Shown here one piece after another: positions 36,001-48,999 of a stretch of 64,000 nucleotides of DNA (positions are counted from its first letter, which is position 1; each line of letters starts with the position of its first letter). Made by a program: the position numbers and the translations under genes. The notes below the pieces were generated by a model, which saw only the letters and a list, made by a program, of their open reading frames with translations, was not told the origin of the DNA and did not search any database. Location: NCBI GenBank assembly GCA_013398275.1, contig VZSE01009483.1, positions 2,170,571 to 2,234,570 on the forward strand. Reading direction: 5' to 3'. Origin of the DNA: Promerops cafer (lineage: Eukaryota; Chordata; Aves; Passeriformes; Nectariniidae).

Positions 36001-38422
36001 GGACTCATGCTAAGGCAGCTGTATGGCTTCTGATAGCCAGGCCAGTTTGGGTGGTCTTTCACAATGTTGCAGTTGTGCTGTGTTCTCGTTGTGTTGTAGT
36101 TGGGTTGCTGGATTCTCAAAGACTCTCCAGTAAGAGAGACAATTTCCATGACTTTTCTTTAAATTCGGAGCTGAGTATATGTGGTGTACCTACACGCCAA
36201 ATGTGTCTAGAATAGATATCTCAAATTTTCAACTAATGAAAAGACCTGACTGTCTTCCTTACTGGCATTTTCACTTATATTTGTCTCTCCTTTTAGCCTT
36301 CTTTTAGAGACTTGTGGAGAAAAGGAATGCTTCCCAAAGAAAGACAAATGAGATAAGCGATCAAATTAGTTCATTTCAGCTCCTTTGTTCAAGTGACAGC
36401 TCAAAAGGACAGCAGGGTAAATGACTCAGAAGCGTGAGAAGAATTTGAGTACAATTTATTATCTTGACACCCATTATATAATCTTTGTTTTGTGCTGTAC
36501 ATCAGAAACTGTCTCATTAAATAAATTTCCAAGCATTTTATTATTTTCTTTACTTAAATCTATTTTTAAGCAGTTCCTTTTTCAACACATAAAGATTCAT
36601 TTTTGATGGATGTCTGGGGACAGTTCACAGGATTTTTATATACCACTACATCACATGCTGCATACAGAGCAGAGGCACATGTTTTAGAATTGCTGTCTTA
36701 ATGGCTTTTGTCAACTTTTGGCCCCCACTCTTTTTTAGATTTGAGCTCTGCGGGCAAGTCCATATATATTGTACTCTCTCATGTCTTTGTCTTTTGACTC
36801 AATTTATCTCAGCATTGGTGAGTGGGATGTTTTGGTGTAATTTTTAGTTTTCCTTTTCTCTCCCTTTCAAGGTCAGATTTTAGGAGCCAGAGTGGCAGAG
36901 CTGAGCAGCAGCATGCTACTTCCCTGTGCCTCTGAAGGTTGCAGGGGGTACAGGCAGAAAAAAAACACATGAGAGATGCTTATGAATGACAGACCCAGAT
37001 CTGAGACTCCTGACAACTTTTATCTATCCTGTTTGAACTGAATCAGATTGGGCGTCAATTTTATCCACAACTAAACGAGAAGCTGAGTTTAATAACAGCA
37101 CAAATGGAGACTGCAGTGATATTCTGGCATAAGAAGGCCATTGCAAATCTTGAGAAGAGGCATAGAGATCAAAAACTTAAATATCCTAATGGTCTACACT
37201 GCCTATTCTATAACTGTTGTATAAATGCTTCATTTTCAGTCTAATTTACTACACCATAGTTAAAAAGTTCATGGGAAAGGAAAATATATGTAAACATATG
37301 ATTCATTATTCATTGATGTTTATTATCCTGTATTACATCTTTTTGTCCTAGTCTGAAAAGCTCAAATATTATTTATAATTAATAATTTCCATTCTAATTC
37401 TTCTGTGTGAGCCATCCAAAAAAATGCAAAAACAACCCCTGAAGACCTAAAATAGGGAAAGCTTTGTCATACTCATGTTTTTCATTGCAGCTCTGGAGTT
37501 TTTATAGAACTACATGTACCTCCTTTTGCAAAGGAATTTAGCCCTGGCAGGCTGGGTAGCAGGGCAGATTCTTCTCGGTTATATCTCATCCTCTGCATTG
37601 CAGAACTGCAGAAAGTGAACTGGCCATGGTGAGGTTCACCACGTGCAGCCTGCAACAGGCTCCAGTTCTGGCATCTTAAACTGCATATAAGATGCAAATT
37701 ATGAAAGATTTAGTGCTTAAATTAAGCTTTGATGGTCAAAAAAATTCAGGAGTACTAGGTATCAGGCAAGATTTTTGACAAGATTTTTATACCAGCAGAA
37801 ATGTAGCCACAAATCTCAAACTCAGTTCTTCCAACATCTACTTAAAAGAGTATCTGCCCAAACTGTTGAGTCTCTTCTTTATGAATTTTGTGCAGTGTCT
37901 TCTGACAAAGCCAGTTTTTAGAGGTCATTTCAATGCACTGCAATTCGTGAGGCACTGATGCTCATGAGTCATGCTTACTTACTGTGTTATAAAGGAACTA
38001 GTTTTTTTTTCTCCCTCTCTTTCTAAACTTCACATTTTCTATTTCAGGGAGATAACCAGCATGAAAGAAAACCTAATAGTGGGCCAATGGGTGGAAGGAA
38101 TTCAGTTCTTAATGTACCACATCAGAGACTGATGGCAAGGATACAAATGCCTTTGGGGATCATTGGTAGGCAAGTCTTTAGTCTAGTCCTGCAGGCTTAC
38201 ATGATTTGCTGTGCATAACTGAAGATAGATTGATTTTTCGAAAAGTTAGGAACAATATTAGTGTGCTAACAACACACTGAAACAGCTCATTCCTTATTGG
38301 CCATTATTAAATTTCAGCAGTGTTTCACTTCCCTTAATACTACAGTAACATGTTTTCTGGAAGAGTTTTTTAAAGGTAGCGATTAAAGAGAAGGAAAAGA
38401 AAGTCAAAAGCTAAACTGAAAG
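33011..38422. other. Unique AT-rich non-coding DNA
   Basis: This is 5.4 kb with no recognisable gene or transposon. 33780-34960 is very AT-rich with almost no open frame over 60 codons. Frames at 35723-36215 overlap one another and match nothing. The octamer ATGCAAAT lies at 37692-37699. Confidence 0.5.
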
Positions 38423-38494
38423 TTTCTCTGGTAGTTCAGAGAACTGGTAGTTCAGAGTTTTTCTCTGAACTTTCTCTGGTAGTTCAGAGTTTTT
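38423..38494. repeat. Three-copy repeat with embedded hairpin
   Basis: CTGGTAGTTCAGAG occurs at 38428-38441, 38444-38457 and 38476-38489. Between copies two and three lies an inverted piece: AGTTCAGAG (38449-38457), TTTTT, CTCTGAACT (38463-38471), a perfect 9-bp stem with a 5-nt loop. The arrangement is what template switching during replication leaves behind. Confidence 0.88.
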
Positions 38495-41400
38495 ACCAGA
38501 TAGCGATATTGGAGGAAGAAGTGCTTCTCAGTAGTGAACTCTTACGAACTGCATGGCACTTAAAAATAAATGCTGAGAAATTCAAAGGTGACTAAGGATT
38601 TGGGACAGTCATTTTACCAAAAAAATTACTGAGATTAGTATGGAGAAAGATTTAAAAACCTCTGAGGGATATCCAGAAACCTCTGCCACAGCGTTTATTG
38701 TCCAGGTGATGACTCAGATTAGTTGTGATTGGCAACAGAAAGAAATAGTGAAAAGAAGACCTGAGGAAGGCATTACTAATAAACTCTCCTCAAAATGCTA
38801 GAAAACAGAAATTGAAGTTCTAGCTAATAAAAGAACAGATTCTTTATTGTGACACCCTGTAGAAGAGAGACCTGCTCTGAATTCGCTTCACAGCTTCCCA
38901 ACAGACCATTATACTGGTGATGGAGACTGCACCAGGCATACTGAGGAGCTGCCTGGCTGGTGGCTACCCTCCCTCTGGAAAACAGAAATTTATTTATAGC
39001 CTGAATTTATCTAACTCCAGTTTCCAATCACCAGAGTTCGTAGTGCTTCATTTGCTAGATTCAAGAGCTCTTGTCACAAGCCAAGTTAAAATGGAAATAG
39101 CAATCTCTTCCTTTAAAGCTTTCTGAAGCCACTCAGTTCAAGTGCTGCTCCTCCAGCTCTGACCCATCTAGGATGGATCCTGTGCCCTGCTCCTCATCCC
39201 AGGCACTTTTTCTTCCTCCTGTCCATTACTGTGATCCCCCAGTTGGTATGGTGTGGGTGCTCGGTCCTCTGCTCTCACAGAGCTGGTGAAACAGACACCT
39301 AAGGCAAAGAACTCATATTAAGGTCAAAAGCTTTCAACACAAAGAGTAAAAATTTCTGTTCTGTTAATCCTCAGTTTCAGAGCTATTTACTGTCCCCTAG
39401 TTCAGGCTGGTCCCTCACTGCCATCCTCAGGGCTTTGAAAGGAAATTTTCATCAGCCCATCCAAACTAGCCAAGGCAAATATGGAACTGTGGTTCCTTCC
39501 AGGAATTTTTTCTTTTTTACTACCTTTTTCCATTTCATCTAAGTCAATTTATTTCATGCAGAAAACTTCCTTATCTCTGGAGACAGAGGCACTCTGTTCC
39601 ATTCGGCCATCAGTATCAGGGTACTAAGGGACAAGATAATGCATTTATCAACGTTTCATAATGAAAGTCTGGTTATCTCTTGTTCTGTTGTCACTGGCGT
39701 TACTGGTCCAGGAGGACAATTTCTGCATGCTGTTCTCTTTTTATATAGTATGTTCCTAATTCAGGACAGCATTGAGCTGTTTTTCAGCATTCTATTCAAC
39801 AGTTTGAATGCAAAAACATGACTAAACCGAGTTCTGTATTGGGACCTTTATGGCATTATGTTAAATTGAAAATCTGCACTATGGAAATGTAATTTGCATC
39901 AAAAACAAGAAAGTATATTTTCCTTTTTGCACTTTTCTTCTACAAAGTGCTTTCAAAATATTAATTAATTAATCCCACAGTGATTTTGGCATTCAAACTT
40001 CAATTAAAGCTTTCTGTAAATGTTAATGTGCCACTGAACTTTGAAAATGTAGACTGTACTGGAAAATGCGTTGAAACGCTGTAGACTGGATTGAAAATAT
40101 AGACTGAACTGAGAATGTATTCTGTCAAAAATGTTCTGTCTGAAGCATAAAAGGTAAAGAATGACAGATTATTACCAATAATGTTCTTCAAAGATACTTA
40201 AAGGTCAGATGTATATTTTAAAGCTTTCCCCTTCTGAGGAGAAAACTCTTACCCCTTTGAAGTGTTGTTATCAAGCCCTTCTTTGGACTTTCTGTGACCC
40301 AGCCCTCCCATTTAATCTCATCCAATGTTAAACATGAGTGTTCATTCTATTGACTCAGCGTTAGTGAAATCCTTCTGTAGCAACCAAACACAAAGCAAAA
40401 TAAGCACTTCTTCATTTGCAGATCAATTTTTGAGTAATGAAAATGCTGACATGCTCAGAGCAGACAACCAGAAGTTGTACCAAAGCAACCAGCCAAAATA
40501 AAACCAATGTAAAACAAGAACTCTTCTCCAAGTAAGCTGAGCAACCTGGGAAGCAGGAGGGGCTTCAGAAATTCCTCCAGGACTTTGTTTATGGAAGCTA
40601 TTTAACACCCTCTATCTTGGGCCTGTGTCAGTCCCTGCAAACAAGGATTTCCAAGCATTAAGTAGTATTAAAAAATTACAATTAAAGTACATGATAATAA
40701 GCAGTCGGTGAGCTTGCTCTGACATCATCTGGTGTATATCAGGAGTAATCCCAGTCAGTTCTTGATTTCATCCTGTCATATTCCCAGTGGAATTATAAAC
40801 AGAGTGCTACTATAAACAGTGTAAAACTAGAGTTAGACCCTGAAACAAGACCTTGTAGAATGTATGCCAAGGTGGCTCCTTGTTCCATGAGAACTTACAC
40901 AGACAAAATGAACACAGGTAAAAAACAGTCAAAAAATATCTCTGAGTTTTAGGGCTCTTCACACAGATTTTTGTTATGAGGACCCTGTCTGAGGAATATT
41001 TCCCAGATTCTATCTTTCCTCACTGTCAAGCATTTCCAGTTGGCTATGTAAGAGCGTGCACTTCTCTGATGGGCTCAGACCAACTTGAAAGAGTTCAATT
41101 TAAATATCCACTTTTTGTTCAGAATGCTTAATGACCACTGCAATTATTTACAACTCACATAATAAATTTTATATGACCTTGTGCTGTCTTCATTAGCTCT
41201 AATGAAGACAGAAACAGGCAGTAAGAATGGCAGTAAGGTAAAAAGAGTCAGATCTGCAAAGGGATTTGGAGACTAAATTTATCTTTCCCATCCAGTATAG
41301 GGGCATCTGCTCCAAATTCAGGAATATTCTTGCAAATTCAAAGATGAATTGATGCTTCTGGGGCTACTCAGTTTTGAGATAGAAGTGGAGTAGGAGCAGC

Positions 41401-42924
41401 AGTTGCTTAGGATTATTCTGTCCTGGTGGGCCCACAGTCCTGCAGTGTCTCAGGAGGAGTCTGAGCACAACTGAGAGATATGAACTCTTAAAACTGACTC
41501 AAGTTGTTCCAGAAACAAAACTGCCCCCACATGCCCAGACAAGGGAAGAAGAGCCCATTTGCCCTGACTAACACCAGTCTCAGTCTGAACAAACCAGATC
41601 CTCAGCTGATAATTTGCCCTACAGAAAGCTCTGAGTGTTTTTCAACTGTTGAGAAGTGAATGGACAGCTGGTGGATGGTCTCTGTCCCTTAGGGGTGGCT
41701 TTCCCAAAAGAAAAGCTAGGCAACTTTCAGTATTAAGGTAATTTAAAAGAAGGAAAAAAATAGAAAAAAGTTCCTTCCCTGCCGCAAGTTAAAGAGCATA
41801 ATCAGGGCACCAGGGTGCATTTCCTATGCAGGTAAAAAAAAACCTCCTTCTGCTGTTGACGTAACTCAATGAGGAAAATTTTGCAGCTGGTGGACAACAG
41901 AAGATATTTTCTTAGGGATAAAAAAGGGTATTCTCTCAATAATCTGACTGAAATCCTGCTGTGGCAAATTCCTGGAGACACTGGGACAAGGCAACACAGC
42001 TCATTCTAGAAGACAGACTGACAGACCAACCCATGAGTTAGATCAGAGAGCAGAGCAAATGATGCAGTGCTCTCCCTTGCAGAGCTGTATGAATTAGTTG
42101 CTGTGATTATTTTTGTTGAATTTAGGTGTTTTATGTCTTTGCCGAATGGTTCAGAGAAAATAGTGTCTTCTAATTCTTTTCATGTTTCTTTATTTCCATT
42201 TAATCGATGCATGTACTGAATGGATGTGAGCTGTGAAATCCTGCTACAAGCTGGAAGTAGGTGCCATGTGATCAGCCATCTGGGTCATGTGGACTTGTTA
42301 TTTTACCTGAAAAAAACAGTGACTCAGGCAATGAAAACTCATGTTACAACGGAAAAAAAAAAGAAAAGAGGAAGAAAAAAATACTTCCAAAAACTCCCCA
42401 AAAAACCAACACAAATTGATACTTTTAGCATCTTTGGAGAACTGGCAGGTTCTCATAATAAATGGTGAATACTGGATGTGAGTCTTAGAGGAGGTGTCGT
42501 TATACAGATGGCTTTTTTTGCAGTAATTTTTGCTGGGGGAAAGAGGCATGGTCACAACTATCCCAGCCAGAAGTAAGGAAAGGGCTTAGCTAAGGTGTAC
42601 AGGCCAGGAGAAAGACTGCTGAGGTTCATGCAGCCCTTGGACTAAAACTCCCAATGCTCCTCCAAATAGGCACCAGCAGTATGGCCCAGAAGAGCTGGAG
42701 TGTGCTTGGAGTGACCACGTGGCTCTGGGGAAAATAGTCAAGACCGTGGGGTCCCAGGTGGTTTCTACTTGGTCCTGCCTGAGAGGGAAGGGCTTGAAGA
42801 GAAGGTGATAGATCCTGCAGATCCACAGCCAGTTCCAAAGCTAGCATTGTCAATAGGCAGTGTTTGGTTGACAGGGCTCTTAAAACCAAAAGACTCTATT
42901 TGAGGACACAGGATAAGTGTGGAG
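38495..42924. other. Unique non-coding DNA with a degenerate repeat
   Basis: At 40040-40125 the phrase GAAAATGTAGACTG / CTGTAGACTGGATTGAAAAT / ATAGACTGAACTGAGAATG recurs about three times as a decayed tandem repeat of about 25-35 bases. The octamer ATTTGCAT lies at 39892-39899, shortly before an ATTAATTAATTAAT run at 39959-39973. No gene is recognised. Confidence 0.5.
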
Positions 42925-43215
42925 AGAGGGGACACACCTGACTCAGTGGCCTTCTCTAATAAAATGATTATGTTTCTGGATGAAAGGAGAGCAGTGTCTC
43001 CCACAATATCTTTGGATGCACGTCTGGAAGGTGGACAAGCAGATGGTTTTGATATTTGGAAAGTAGTGTTTAATGGGCTGTACTCCCTCTGGAGGCCAAG
43101 AACAAGGGGAATAACACGTCTATCAATTATCTAAAAGGGGAGATAGAATTCCCCCCTCAGCAAGACTGCAGATTGCACCAAACCTTGGGTGCAACTGGGA
43201 TCCAGTACCATGTGG
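42925..43215 (+). mobile_element. CR1 LINE reverse transcriptase fragment, decayed
   Basis: Plus-strand reading gives pieces of the CR1 ORF2 reverse transcriptase in the right order. VAFSNKMIMFLDERRAV (about 42943-42996) matches 'LIAFYDKMT.FLDE.KAV'. A frame-shifted VSHNI with WTSRW follows, then VFNGLYSLWRP (43066-43098) matching 'VVINGT.SSWRP'. Last comes LSKTADCTK (43156-43182) matching 'LSKFADDTK', the catalytic box. The copy has lost the motif-A segment between RAV and VSHNI and the 'VPQGS.LGP' segment, has at least two frame changes, and has TADC where active enzymes have FADD. It is inactive. The family call comes from several short collinear matches. Confidence 0.75.
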
Positions 43216-43354
43216 CAGGGAAGGCTCTCCCTAGGCACACTCTGCTCGGATTGCCCGTTCTGCTGTGTTGCATGCTTGCACCTGTATAGTTATAGACAGA
43301 CAATGTTGCTAGAAGACTCCTCTTGCTTTATTATTCCTGGAGTTTTCAGGAAAA

Positions 43355-43394
43355 AAGGGACATCATGATGTTTTAAGGGACATCATGAAGTTTT
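43355..43394. repeat. 20-bp tandem duplication
   Basis: AAGGGACATCATGATGTTTT (43355-43374) is followed directly by a copy with one change, AAG for ATG near the end (43375-43394). A young local duplication. Confidence 0.88.
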
Positions 43395-46385
43395 AAAGCC
43401 TTTATTTGTGTTAGCTAACTTTCCTGCTTCTTCTTCTCTTCCTTCTCCTGGTAGCTCTGAGTGTTGCTCATGGGGAAGATGAACGTGAGAACTCTGCCAC
43501 ATTTGGAAACTGAAGAGACAGATGATGAATTCGTCATTTACAAAAAGCTTTTACTTCTGTTCTTGATGCACTGAAGAAAGAAGTGCCTCCTCTTGAAACC
43601 AGCAGAAGTGCTTTCCCTAGAAGGTTTCCCATATAGCCCTTCAAATCTCTAGGACTCACTTGGACTTTTTTTGCCCTGAGGTCTTTCTTCTTCTTTGAGG
43701 TTGGGGGTTGGAGAAGAGGAAGTCAGTTTTGAGGTTTGCCTCTCACCTGCTCCCTCTTCTCTTCTTTTTCTTGCTTTCTTTCCTTCTTATTGTGTGTTTT
43801 GATGACTTATGCTTTCAGAGAAACAAGGTGCTTCTGGGAATGCCTGTTGCTATTCAGATGCCTGGAGGAAAAAACTTTTGTAGGAAGTTGCTGAAGTTAC
43901 TGCTAAAATAATGTTAATTTTATGTTCTTCTGCTTTCCAACTTTAATAATCTCTGATACACTAAAGGGCATTATCCTGATCAAGAAGTCTTGTCTATTGC
44001 TTGGCCTATACTTCAGTTGTATATTCACTGAACATTTTTTTCCTTTTTGGAGATTCAGGGACTCGAGAGATGTGGGAAGCACAATTGCCAGTGAAAACTT
44101 ATGCCAAAAAGTTGTTGAAAACATCAGTCTTCCCCATGACAGTTGTTACCAGATCTCCTGTCTTTTTCATCATGAGGGGTGGTGCAAAGTCAGCAGAGCC
44201 ATGCAAAAGTCCTTGGAGGTCTGCCACATGATGCTACCTGAAGATACAGCACAGAGCAGTCTCATTTTCTGGCACACACATGTCCTGATGCAGAGAGGAG
44301 TGCAATGCACTGTTGAAGGCAGTTCAGTGATTGCTTTTGAAATTAGGATCTATAGGAACTTTTTCTCAAATTTCCCTAAGTCATGATCAAAATGCTTTAC
44401 ATTGTTCAATTCATGGAGGAAGGAGATTTCCTTGTGTTATTGTTTGGGAAAGATACCCTTAAATCTCATTATACTCAGTTTTTTCAGTGCAGAATCCCAT
44501 ATTTTGATGTGCCTCCCAGAGAGGATGCTCCTGGGAAAATGTGAAACATTGAGTTACGAATCCAAATGGCAGCAACTGTGGACAGTATGGTCGGATCTTC
44601 TCAAGTCAGCCCTCCTCAGCCTTGCAGGGGCCTGCAAGCCTCTGCAACAAGGTTTAAAGCTGCATATCTGGCACTGTGTAGTTGGCAGAATAGCTTGCTC
44701 CATGCTGCTCCCTGGGGAAGCCAAGGGGTCTATGTGAGCACAAGACAGTGATCACTCCATGGTCATGTTGGACAAGCACAAGCATTGAAGCCTACTCTGG
44801 CAGGTCAGAATAGTCTCAAGCTATTGAGACAGCTGTGCCAGCAGATTAGAGCAGGCATTATCCAAATTTACTTCAGAAGGCCATGTTTGCAACCCAGCAC
44901 TCTGTGCTGAGCTCTTTGCAAGTGGGGCATCTGGCTTTGACTACTGCTTTGATATAACTACTTGTTAAGACTGGAGGTTTAACATTTAAACTTCCAAAAA
45001 ATTAATTCAGGGCTGTAGTTTCTTATGTTCTTCATTAATCTTGCAATATTTGTTGTTTCTAAGACTGCACAGATGTAGGAACATGATTATCCCATGTGCC
45101 TTTGGTTTGATCTGTAACCACGTCCAGGTGGGTGCAGGTGCCATGGGGCTCCCTTTGTCCATCAGTGCCAAGAGACTGTGTGTGTGCTCATACTTCAACC
45201 TCTTGCCTTCTGGCATGGAGCAGAGCAAGTCAGAGGCCTTTGATGTTTCCACTGATTGTGTCAGCTGTCCTTGTCATGGTCACCAGAAAGTAGTGAAATA
45301 TTCATTCCCATGCAATTAAAGGTAGTGCATTTTAACACACTCAGGAGGAGGGAACTGGGCACACATAACAATTCATTCAATTACCTGACTGAACTTCTGA
45401 AACTATCCAGAGACTGATTTGATAGTGCTAGATTTTTTCCCCATCATTTGATTTTTGTGGCCATGCATTACCTCACTGGCATGCTCAGTGGAGTCAAAAA
45501 ACAACAGTTCCAGCCATTAACTCTGACAGTGTTATGTGACATGCTGCTATTAAGCTTCTGAAGGAGTGAGAAGTGATTTTTTAGTATAAGGATTGCCTCT
45601 TGGTGCTACAGGCTTCCCTGAAGCATTATTTGTAAGCAACTATCTTTTCTGCATAAGAAAAGTTCTTACAGTATAGCCTAGAGGGTTTTTTGTTCTCTGA
45701 AAGCAAACATACAGATGCTTCTTGCAAAATATAGTCATAGCACTTCTGATCTTGAGTTTATTCTAAATAAGAAATCCTTTCCTATAATAGAAAATCCTGA
45801 TCAAATTTAAGTCTGCGAGCTGAAAAACAGTGATTAAAACTTCAGTGTCTAGACCAAAGCAACATATATTTTAATGATAAACAAATTCAAATGGTTGAAT
45901 TAAGCAGCTGTATCTGTCTAATCTTCTTTGATCTTCAAATTGGTTCTCCAGCTCCATTTCTAGTACAGTACACAAATACATTAGTGGACTCTAATCAGGC
46001 AGTTAAGAGCATAACAATGTAAAATGGCTTGAATTTGAAGTAAATCAAATTCAGACTGGAATACAGTGAACAGTTTTAATAGTGAATGTTGTACCTTTTG
46101 TTCAGATTATTATTCATAAATAATATAAAATTTTTAAATTATAGAGACAAAATGATCCAATTAAATTTTTGAAATGTAAATTTCCTGACAGCCTTTTTTG
46201 TCCAGAACATACCACATTCCTAAAAAATATTTTAAATGTGCTAAATCAGTGGCCACCTGAGAAAATAGTAGATCCATCACTACTATGCAGCAATGAACTT
46301 CCTGCTCATGCCCTACACAATACATCTGTGCAAACATGTCCCTGTTACTGAGTTGCCCTTAAAATGAAGATGCCATTGCTAGAAG
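43395..46385. other. Non-coding DNA with the longest unassigned frame
   Basis: A plus-strand frame of 154 codons at 43922-44386 overlaps a 76-codon frame (44001-44231). Neither shows a domain or motif I know, and no matched splice sites frame them. A low-GC stretch follows at 45700-46160. No transposon is recognised. Confidence 0.4.
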
Positions 46386-46690
46386 AGTTCCAGTTCAACT
46401 GCATTAAGGGCATTGTCCAAATGCCTCTTAAACCCTGACAGGCTTGGGACACTGACCACCTTTCCAGGAAGCCTGCTTCAGTGTTTGACCACTGGTAAAG
46501 AAATATTTCCTAACGTCCTGTCTGAACCTCCCCTGCTGCAGAGCTGAACCATTCCCACACACACTGCCACTGGATAACAGGGAGAAGAGCTCAGCACCTC
46601 TCTCTTTATTTCCCCTCCTCAGGAAGCTGTGGAGTGAGATGAGATGAGATGAGATTGCCACTCAGCCTCCCTTTTTCAAAACTAGAAAAT
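46386..46690 (-). mobile_element. CR1 LINE 3' fragment (same subfamily as the 20.2-kb copy)
   Basis: Minus-strand translation over 46428-46661 gives RGAELFSLLSSGSVCGNG, SALQQGRF and QDVRKYFF, the same C-terminal CR1 reverse transcriptase block as at 20354-20575, and the DNA is clearly alignable between the two. The final CR1 tail is missing, since the match stops near the GAGTTCCAGTTCAACTGC junction. Inside it, four copies of TGAGA (46635-46654) replace the consensus 'agagcaatgagg', a small local expansion. The fragment is truncated at both ends and inactive. Confidence 0.88.
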
Positions 46691-48289
46691 CCCCATCAGT
46701 CCAGGTGTATTAACTGCAAAAATTGGTCAGGCTTCAGAAGTTTGGAACTTTTTTAACTAGAAGTGTTTACCAATAAGTAGTCCTTGGGGCTGGACATACA
46801 ATTAAGTCCTGGCCTCATCAGGATCCATCCAAGGCAGAAGGCATGTCAGTAACCCTCGTGTTATGGTCACACAGGTAATGATGGAGGCAGAATCGTCCAT
46901 CATGGTGGCAACTTCAAAAGCTTTGCAAGAATGAACAGTTACAGACAAAGAATTGCAAAACTGTCTTCTAGGGAGCCTGGCCATTCAACAAACATGTTCC
47001 TCTTGTCAAGTCCATCATCAGCTCCCTGTGTGCTTAGTCATGATAAGGAATGCCACCACTCCTATGGGAACTCTGCTTTCTGTCTTCTTTATTCACAGAT
47101 CTTCATTTATTTCTGCAAGACACGGTGGCCACCCCTGTAAAGATGGGTTGTAAGCTGATTGCAAACTGGCCAGTTTGTAACCTGTTCAGCCAGTGCCATT
47201 GAAGAGTCTTCATTCTAGACTACAGGACTCCTGAATCTTTCTCTTGTTCCTGATGAGGAGCATACTACTCACCAAACTGACTCCAGATTATCTGTGTTCA
47301 GTCTTACACTGCAGGGATTATTTCAAAGACTGCAAATGGAAGACAAATGATAGCTTGGAACTTCCTTAGTAGTTAATGAGTTGTATCCCTGTGATGAACA
47401 CAAATGCTTAACAATAGCAACTGTTAAGACAGAAATATTTTCATGAGTTAAACAGAATGACACAGAGCCACACACCAATCAGCTCTCTATGACAGATAAC
47501 ATGAGATTAACAGAGTTCTGAAGCTGAGTTGCAGATTGGAGAAGTATATGAGCATGTGCAGCCAGGCTGAACCAGCTAGTTAATACAAAAGTGCATTACA
47601 AGGGTTATTTTTGACATACATTCCTAAAAGTCTAACTCTTGAGCTAGCTTCACACCAGAGAAGACCAGAGGCAGCTCACACTTTGCAATGGTATATAAAT
47701 GTTTGCACTCACCACAAGCACAAAGTTATTGACAGTCATTTTGTTGCACTCATTAGAGCAGAACCTGTTTTCTTCAATTTTCAACTATCCTTCTGTCAGA
47801 ATTGAAAGTAGACCATGCTGGCAGACTAAGGCATCTCTTCACTGTTTTGATGATCTATGAGTAAAAAGGCAGTGGCTAATCAAGGTGCAGAAGGTAATGT
47901 GAATGGAAGCACAGAGAGCCCTAAGATGTTATTGACTTTCCATCTTTTTGCAGCTATTTGTTAGGTATTGCCAACACTGCTTGTTTTGAATAAACAGCTC
48001 TGCAGCACTTTTTGTTTTTGTAAAATTCTACTTTTGTTTCTTCAAAACACCAGTGAGAAAAATCAGGTCTGTGGATTCTGTACAGCTCAGATAGCTTTTA
48101 GATTTGCTAAATAGCACATTATAACTTGTTTCTAGTTGTTATTTCTAGGTGGACTGGTTATCCAAATGTTTTTTACTTCTCTCATATCTGCTGGAGGATG
48201 ACTTTCTCCAGTAGAATATTCCAATGTTCAAAACCTACCAATAGAGGAGTACCAGAAAATAATTTGACTCATAGCATTTCCTTGATAGG
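46691..48289. other. Unique non-coding DNA
   Basis: No repeat or gene is recognised. Frames at 46802-47153 are short and overlapping. Confidence 0.45.
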
Positions 48290-48870
48290 GCAGTGACCAC
48301 AGGCTGGAAAGGATCTTTGAAAGTTTCCAGGTCTCTGAAAGTGTGTAAGTGCTGTAAGCCCAGGTCTTTACTGTGTGACCCAAAGGTGGGCAGTGTCAGG
48401 GCTCTGACTGCACTGAGGGGCTCTGCAAGTGCTTCCTCTCTCCCGTGGATTTGGCTGCCTCTGTTCCAAGCCTGCCCTGATACAGCGTGGCTGGGTAACC
48501 TTGGCTCAGACAGGCAGCACAAGAGCTGGAAGATTTTGGGGCCTCACTTCTTCACTGAGGACCCGTGTTAATGAACTCAGTCCTTGCCTGAGCTTTGTTG
48601 CAGGGGTGCCTGCACCCAGCATTGTACCACACTTCCCCCCACCCCAGCCTGGTGACCTGAATTCCTGGCTTGGCCATGGTCCTGCCTTGCCACTGCAGGC
48701 CTGTGTGGCAATCACTGGGCTGTGGTTATGGACACAGCACCTGCTCTGTCCTTGTTGTCTGAGTGCCATGGGGCAGGGCACCTTGGCAGAACGGGGACAG
48801 CCGTGCTACGGAAGCTGTCACCCTTGGCTCCCAAGTCACCTTCTTCCATGAAGCAGCCCACAGCTGCTGC
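48290..48870. other. GC-richer island, CpG-poor, with overlapping frames
   Basis: Composition rises clearly above the flanks for about 580 bases. Frames of 95, 92, 140, 91 and 76 codons lie here on both strands (the longest is 48429-48851, plus). CpG is rare, so this is not a typical CpG-island promoter. The predicted peptides show no domain, and the many overlapping frames follow from few AT-rich stop codons. It could be an exapted or decayed mobile sequence, or an unrecognised exon cluster. I cannot assign it. Confidence 0.4.
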
Positions 48871-48999
48871 TCTCTGACAAGCAGATGGTCCAAACAATTT
48901 CAAAGTCTGCAGAGGATTTTTAATTTCAAGTACATAAAGCATTCAGAAATTAGTATTTCAATTGTTCTTGCACTGTCTGTTCTAAAACTGAAAAATGAG

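Noticed and set aside
43922..44386. 154-codon plus-strand frame
   Set aside because: No family resemblance, no domain and no convincing splice sites, and a second frame overlaps it. A length like this is expected now and then in 64 kb.
48429..48851. 140-codon plus-strand frame as a gene
   Set aside because: Local GC content removes stop codons in several frames at once, and the peptide has no recognisable domain. The region is kept only as a compositional finding.
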